A stretch of 64,000 bases of DNA, from positions 46,580 to 110,579 of the forward strand of contig NZ_JAGOLP010000006.1 in the NCBI RefSeq assembly GCF_017994015.1. Reading direction: 5' to 3'. Source of the DNA: Ferrovibrio sp. (GTDB lineage Bacteria > Pseudomonadota > Alphaproteobacteria > Ferrovibrionales > Ferrovibrionaceae). The notes under the pieces were generated by a model that was not told the DNA's origin, did not search any database, and worked only from the letters and a program-made list of their open reading frames with translations. Position numbers and translations under genes: made by a program. This document shows positions 60,236 through 64,000 of this stretch, in pieces (the stretch's first letter is position 1; each line of letters opens with the position of its first letter).

Positions 60236-61495
60236 ATGACCGTTTCTGCCGCTTCCCAAAAAGCCTCGTTGGCCATCGGCCAGCGCTCCCTCGGCGATCC
60301 ATCACAGCTTTTTCCCTTGCAGCCTGCCTTGCTGATGGGCTGCCCGGTTTCCAGCACGGCGGAGATGCAGTATCCGCTGGATATTGATTATGCCTACGAC
60401 AAGCTGGATCTCAGCCTGTTTGACCAGGGTGCTTTGGCCGGGCTGGATCGCTGGGCGCCGCTGCTGCCGCCACTGGCACCGGGCATTTCGCTCGGTGAAG
60501 GCGGCACGCCGCTGATCCAGGCCGACAAGCTGGCGCGTGAGATCGGCTTTGACGGCGAATTGCTGCTCAAGGATGAAAGCCGCAATCCGACCTGGAGCCA
60601 TAAGGATCGCCTCAATCTCTGCACCGTCAGTGCGGCCAAGCTAGGCGGTGCGCGCGGCATTGCGGCGGCATCGTCAGGCAATCATGGCGCCGCCGCTGCC
60701 GCCTATGCCGCCCGCGTCGGCCTGCCCTGTGTGGTGGTGACCAGCCCGGGCGCGCAGCCTGCCTTCCGCCAGTTTCTGCATAATCTCGGTGCTCATCTGG
60801 TGATCGTGCCGACCGAGCGGCGCTGGCCGGTGCTCAACCGCCTGATCGAGCAGACCGGCTTTTTCCCGGTCAGCAACCTGACCCGCTATCACACCGGCAA
60901 TCCCTTCGGGCCGGAAGGCTACAAGACCATTGCCTATGAGTTGTTCCTGCAACTCGGCCGTCGCGTACCGGGTACGGTGATGATCCCCACCGGCTATGGT
61001 GAATTGCTCTATGGCGTGGCCAAGGGATTCGCTGAATTGAAGCGCCTCGGCCTCACCGACCGCATGCCGCGTATTGCCTCGGCCGAGCCGGAAGCGCGTG
61101 GCCCGCTGGCGCGCGCCTTGCGCAGCAATGCCGCTGCTATGGAAGTGGAGGCGGCGCCCACCATCGCTGCCGGCATTGCCTGCACGGTCAGCAGTTTCCG
61201 CGGCGTTGAAGCGATCCGGCTCAGCAATGGCCGTGCCATGACCTGTAGCGACGATGGCCTGATCGATCTACGCAGCAAACTGGCTCATATGGGGCTGTAT
61301 CAGGAATTGTCCGGTTCCGCCGGGCTGGCCGCCTTGCAGGCCGGCTTGCGGCGCGGCGAACGGTTTGAAGGCCCGGTGGTGGCAATCCTGACATCTTCCG
61401 GCCTCAAGGATCTGCGGGCCGAAACCGATGGGGTGCCGTTTGCCGATGAAGCCGGCCTGGAAGCCCTGATCGATCAGCTTGGGCGCAAGGCATAA
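60236..61495 (+). CDS. PLP-dependent enzyme, threonine synthase-like (fold type II)
   Basis: This 419 aa enzyme has the PLP lysine Lys123 in PTWSHKDRLN, the phosphate-holding AASSGNHGAAAAAYAAR (145-160), and a glycine-rich loop VMIPTGYGELLYGVAKGF. It resembles threonine synthase and its relatives but lacks the neighbouring genes for threonine synthesis. In this context it may act as a lyase or beta-replacement enzyme on an amino acid released by the hydantoinase route. An N-terminal tail of about 75 residues precedes the core, as in threonine synthases. It is 27 bases after the LLM gene. Confidence 0.82.
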   Translation: MTVSAASQKASLAIGQRSLGDPSQLFPLQPALLMGCPVSSTAEMQYPLDIDYAYDKLDLSLFDQGALAGLDRWAPLLPPLAPGISLGEGGTPLIQADKLAREIGFDGELLLKDESRNPTWSHKDRLNLCTVSAAKLGGARGIAAASSGNHGAAAAAYAARVGLPCVVVTSPGAQPAFRQFLHNLGAHLVIVPTERRWPVLNRLIEQTGFFPVSNLTRYHTGNPFGPEGYKTIAYELFLQLGRRVPGTVMIPTGYGELLYGVAKGFAELKRLGLTDRMPRIASAEPEARGPLARALRSNAAAMEVEAAPTIAAGIACTVSSFRGVEAIRLSNGRAMTCSDDGLIDLRSKLAHMGLYQELSGSAGLAALQAGLRRGERFEGPVVAILTSSGLKDLRAETDGVPFADEAGLEALIDQLGRKA

Positions 61496-61499
61496 CATC

Positions 61500-62474
61500 A
61501 TGAGCGCAGCATTCGGCCTGTCTTTTGAAGGCAAGGAAACCCCGGCGCAGGTGCGCGAATTGGTGGCGGTGGCTGAAGCCAATGGTGTTGAGACGCTGTG
61601 GTTTGCCAGTCATTTGTTTCAGCGCGAGCCGATTGCCATGGCGTCGATGGCATTGCAGAGCAGCCGGCATGTGCGGATCGCTCTGATGGCGATGAGCCCG
61701 TATAGCGTGCATCCGGTCTACTCGGCGATGGCGGCGGCAACCTTGGATGAATTGTATCCAGGTCGCGTCACCCTTTGTTTTGGCGTTGGTGCGCCGCGTG
61801 ATTTGCAGGCTGCCGGTATCGAGGCGCCGCAACCGCTGCAAACTTTGCGCGAATCGCTTGCTATTGCGGCTGAATTGCTCAGCGGCGAAGTGATCCAGTT
61901 CGATGGCAAAAAATACCAGGTGCATGACCGCCGCCTGGCAATGGGCGGGCGCAAGGTGCCGCTGGTGCTGGCAGCATCCGGGCCGCAGATGCTGGAACTG
62001 GCCGGGCGCATTGCCGATGGCGTGTTGATCAGTGCCGCCACTTCGGTGGAATTTGTCAATTGGTGCCTTGATCTGGTGGCCAAGGGCGAGGCCGAAGCCG
62101 GCCGTCGCATCCGCCGCATCGGGCTGCTTTATGCCGCGCTTGGCGGCAGTGAAAGCCAGGCGCATGACAAGCTGCGCCGCACCTTGGCCTTCATCCTGCG
62201 TGGCGCGCATCACGCGCGCAATCTTGAACTCGCCGGCTCGGTGCTGGATCAGGAAGCATTGGCAGCAGCCTTTCTGACTGAGAACTGGGTCGAAGTGGAG
62301 CGGTTGGTGACCGATGATGTGGTGCGCCGCCATGCCGCCAGCGGCACCATTGCCCAGGTTCAGGCGCGTTTCTCAGCTTATAACCAAGTCGGCCTGGATG
62401 AACTGGTGCTGGCCGGCCAGGGTGATGCGGCGGTGCTGGCCGATGTGCTGCGCGTGACCCGCCCGGCTGGCTGA
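61500..62474 (+). CDS. Second LLM-class oxidoreductase, probably F420-dependent
   Basis: This 324 aa luciferase-like protein begins AAFGLSFEGKETPAQVRELVAVAEANGVETLWFASHLFQREPIAMASMALQSS, then shows RIALMAMSPYSVHPVYSAMAAATLDELYPGRVTLCFGVGA, close to the mer-type (methylenetetrahydromethanopterin reductase-like) members. The ATG at 61500 lies 4 bases after the PLP gene; the earlier in-frame start overlaps it. It is less similar to the LLM gene at 59195 than paralogues from recent duplication would be, so the two probably do separate steps. F420 use is inferred from the neighbourhood. Confidence 0.84.
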   Translation: MSAAFGLSFEGKETPAQVRELVAVAEANGVETLWFASHLFQREPIAMASMALQSSRHVRIALMAMSPYSVHPVYSAMAAATLDELYPGRVTLCFGVGAPRDLQAAGIEAPQPLQTLRESLAIAAELLSGEVIQFDGKKYQVHDRRLAMGGRKVPLVLAASGPQMLELAGRIADGVLISAATSVEFVNWCLDLVAKGEAEAGRRIRRIGLLYAALGGSESQAHDKLRRTLAFILRGAHHARNLELAGSVLDQEALAAAFLTENWVEVERLVTDDVVRRHAASGTIAQVQARFSAYNQVGLDELVLAGQGDAAVLADVLRVTRPAG

Positions 62475-62487
62475 GGCTGGCTGCCAA

Positions 62488-62516
62488 GCATGCGCGGGAA
62501 AAACTTCCGCGCATGC
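62488..62516 (+). terminator. Hairpin after the second LLM gene
   Basis: A 10-bp perfect stem (GCATGCGCGG at 62488-62497, CCGCGCATGC at 62507-62516) with a 9-base loop starts 13 bases after the stop. No T-run follows. It likely marks the end of the livHMGF-hyuAB-LLM-PLP-LLM transcript, perhaps with Rho. Confidence 0.55.
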
Positions 62517-62639
62517 GCGCACTGCGCGTTGCCGTGTATTTCTTGCGATAAATAATTTGGCATCTGCTGCTGAAATGCGCATTTCATGCGGGTTTTCTTG
62601 CATGTTTCGCATTGGCCTTACGACGTGACAAAGATTTCC

Positions 62640-62666
62640 TTGACGCTCCCGGAGGGCGCTTATAAT
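62640..62666 (+). promoter_or_regulatory. Possible sigma-70 promoter of the IclR gene
   Basis: TTGACG at 62640-62645 and a perfect TATAAT at 62661-62666 are 15 bases apart, slightly short for sigma-70. Transcription would begin about 62673, only a few bases before the preferred ATG at 62676, implying a leaderless or near-leaderless mRNA. The alternative GTG start at 62625 would place the promoter inside the gene. Confidence 0.45.
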
Positions 62667-62675
62667 CTTTTTGTC

Positions 62676-63512
62676 ATGTCAGAACGTCGTTCCGATAATA
62701 GGTACAAAGCTGATCCCAACCAGTCGCTGGCCAAGGGCCTCGCGGTGTTGGAACAGCTTGAACTGGCGGAAAGCGAAGTTGGTGTGCGCGAATTGGCGCG
62801 CCGCGTCGGGGTTTCCACCACGGCGGCGCACCGCTTGCTGGCGACATTGCGCACACATGGCTTCATTGAACAGAATCCCTATAACCTGCGCTATCGGATC
62901 GGCCATCGTGCGTTTCAGGTTGGGCAATCCTATCTGGCGCAGCAGACCTTGCAGCAGATCGCCTTTGGCCGCATGCATGAATTATCGCTGCATGGCGGCG
63001 TTGCCGCCTATCTCGGCGTGCTGCGCAACAACACGGTGGTTTATCTGCTGTCGCTGATGAACGGGCCCACGCCGGTCAATGTGCAGCCTGGCTCCAGCGC
63101 CTTTGTGCATTCCACAGCTTTGGGCAAGGCCATGTTGGCTGGTCTGGAACTGGATGCGCGCGAACATGCCATCGCTGAACTGGAGCTGCCGGCCCTGACC
63201 CCCACCACCATCGTGGATCGTGGCCGTTTGCGCGAGGAAGTCGGCCGTGTGGCGGAAGACGGCTTTGCTATCTGCAACACCGAGAATATTCCCAGCGTCT
63301 ACGCCATCGGGGCGCCGATCCGTGATTATACCGGGCAGACCGTGGCGGCGGTAAGTTTTGCCGTGATGCAGCCGGATGATCAGCGGCGCTATGCTGCCGA
63401 ACATGAACGGCTGCGCAGCATGGCATTGTGTGCTGCGGCGGATATTTCCAGTCAGTTGGGCGCCGTGCCGCGCCATGCCGGCTTGCGTGCGCCATCGCCC
63501 GCGATGATGTAA
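62676..63512 (+). CDS. IclR family regulator of the F420 island
   Basis: This 278 aa IclR protein has the winged helix ([50 protein letters not shown], about 17-67) and the effector domain (YLGVLRNNTVVYLLSLMN, FVHSTALGKAMLAGLE, YAIGAPIRDYTGQTVAAVSFAV). The ATG at 62676 matches the usual family N-terminus; in-frame starts at 62625 (GTG) and 62586 add residues without similarity to the family. It sits between the catabolic genes and cofG. It resembles the IclR at 47414 in the effector domain, so the two may answer to related ligands. Confidence 0.9.
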   Translation: MSERRSDNRYKADPNQSLAKGLAVLEQLELAESEVGVRELARRVGVSTTAAHRLLATLRTHGFIEQNPYNLRYRIGHRAFQVGQSYLAQQTLQQIAFGRMHELSLHGGVAAYLGVLRNNTVVYLLSLMNGPTPVNVQPGSSAFVHSTALGKAMLAGLELDAREHAIAELELPALTPTTIVDRGRLREEVGRVAEDGFAICNTENIPSVYAIGAPIRDYTGQTVAAVSFAVMQPDDQRRYAAEHERLRSMALCAAADISSQLGAVPRHAGLRAPSPAMM

Positions 63513-63560
63513 TGGGCTTGATCTAAGCTAGATTTGTCGAGTTGAGGAGCGTAGTGCGTT

Positions 63561-64000
63561 ATGGAGCTTGGGCAGGTATGGGAAGAGGCAGCCGTGCTGA
63601 CGCGGCGCCTCGCGGAAACGCCATTGGCCGACCTGCTGATGCAGGCCACCGCCTTGCGGCGCCAGGGCCATGGTGATCGTATCTCCTACTCGCGCAAGGT
63701 GTTCATTCCGCTGACCCAGCTTTGCCGCGATACCTGTCGCTACTGTACCTTCGCCGATACGCCAAAAAACCTGCCGGCGGCTTTTCTCACACCAGAACAG
63801 GTGCTTGATATTGCCCGCAGGGGGCGCGAAGCCGGCTGCCATGAGGCTTTGTTCACGCTCGGCGACAAGCCGGAACTGCGCTACCGCGAGGCAGCGGATT
63901 TCCTGCGCCAGCAGGGTTATGCCAGCACGGTGGAGTATCTATATGCCATGTGTGCGCTGGTGCAGCGCGAAACCGGGCTGCTGCCGCATGTCAATGCCGG
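63561..64000 (+). CDS. cofG: FO synthase CofG (or N-terminal half of FbiC), cut by the window end
   Basis: The first 146 residues are visible with no stop before 64000. The radical SAM motif C55-x3-C59-x2-C62 occurs in PLTQLCRDTCRYCTFADTP, the form typical of FO synthase CofG. VFIPLTQLC before it and GREAGCHEALFTLGDKPELRYREA after it are also characteristic. CofG and CofH make the deazaflavin FO from tyrosine and 5-amino-6-ribitylaminouracil. Whether this gene encodes CofG alone or a CofG-CofH fusion cannot be seen. The ATG at 63561 has GAGGAG 11 bases upstream, a little far. It starts 48 bases after the IclR stop. Confidence 0.9.
   Translation, partial: MELGQVWEEAAVLTRRLAETPLADLLMQATALRRQGHGDRISYSRKVFIPLTQLCRDTCRYCTFADTPKNLPAAFLTPEQVLDIARRGREAGCHEALFTLGDKPELRYREAADFLRQQGYASTVEYLYAMCALVQRETGLLPHVNA

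Noticed and set aside
1..64000. CRISPR arrays, tRNA or rRNA genes, integrases, intact insertion sequences, RTX nonapeptide repeats
   Set aside because: None seen on reading both strands; the only repeat structure of note is the fold-back element at 41401-41672.

Overview
The window is about 64 kb of GC-rich (roughly 60-65 %), densely packed chromosomal DNA. It most likely comes from an alphaproteobacterium, perhaps of the Rhodospirillales type. The basis is a complete ccoNOQP-ccoGHIS set with FNR/FixK-type boxes, several Liv-type ABC operons, IclR regulators and a tartrate dehydratase close to the rhizobial enzyme. The genus is inference only. No rRNA, tRNA, CRISPR array, transposase or phage gene was seen.

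Layout. (1) 1-13.6 kb: two Liv-type uptake operons. The first (livH-livM) runs into an acyl-CoA ligase, an NTF2-like protein, an enoyl-CoA hydratase and two acyl-CoA dehydrogenases, which looks like import plus CoA-dependent degradation of an unknown carboxylic acid. The second (binding protein, livH, livM) runs into a PEP-hydrolase-like TIM barrel, an SRPBCC protein and a UPF0261/Tm-1-like protein; an AraC regulator is divergent from it. (2) 13.6-18.7 kb: a BaiN-like flavoprotein and a sulfate ABC transporter in the unusual order cysA-sbp-cysT-cysW. (3) 18.7-25.5 kb: an AT-rich leader, HlyB- and HlyD-like secretion genes and a lasso-peptide B2-like cysteine protease domain, facing a second ABC exporter and a LysR regulator. 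(4) 25.6-27.8 kb: D-tartrate dehydratase and nitronate monooxygenase. (5) 27.8-41.4 kb: a microaerobic block with cbb3 oxidase and its assembly genes, DUF2189, a TauE/DsbD-like protein, a hemerythrin-like protein, an FNR regulator and two universal stress proteins, with two good FNR boxes and one weaker one. (6) 41.4-41.7 kb: a 272-bp fold-back element with perfect 24-bp inverted ends beginning and ending in TA. (7) 41.7-47.4 kb: a GAF/PAS protein, D-amino-acid dehydrogenase, and an IclR-controlled hydroxyquinol module. (8) 47.4-64 kb: a coenzyme F420 island. It holds IclR, an F420:NADP oxidoreductase, cofD and cofC, a complete Liv transporter, hydantoinase A and B, two LLM-family (probably F420-dependent) oxidoreductases, a PLP enzyme, another IclR, and the 5' part of cofG (FO synthase), cut by the window end.

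The most interesting part is region 8. Cofactor synthesis, cofactor recycling, substrate import, ring-opening hydantoinase and F420-dependent redox enzymes lie together under two IclR regulators, suggesting an F420-dependent catabolic pathway for an unidentified, possibly cyclic amide, compound. Region 3 is second: a type I exporter whose own C39-like domain lacks the catalytic cysteine is co-encoded with a separate cysteine-protease-like protein.
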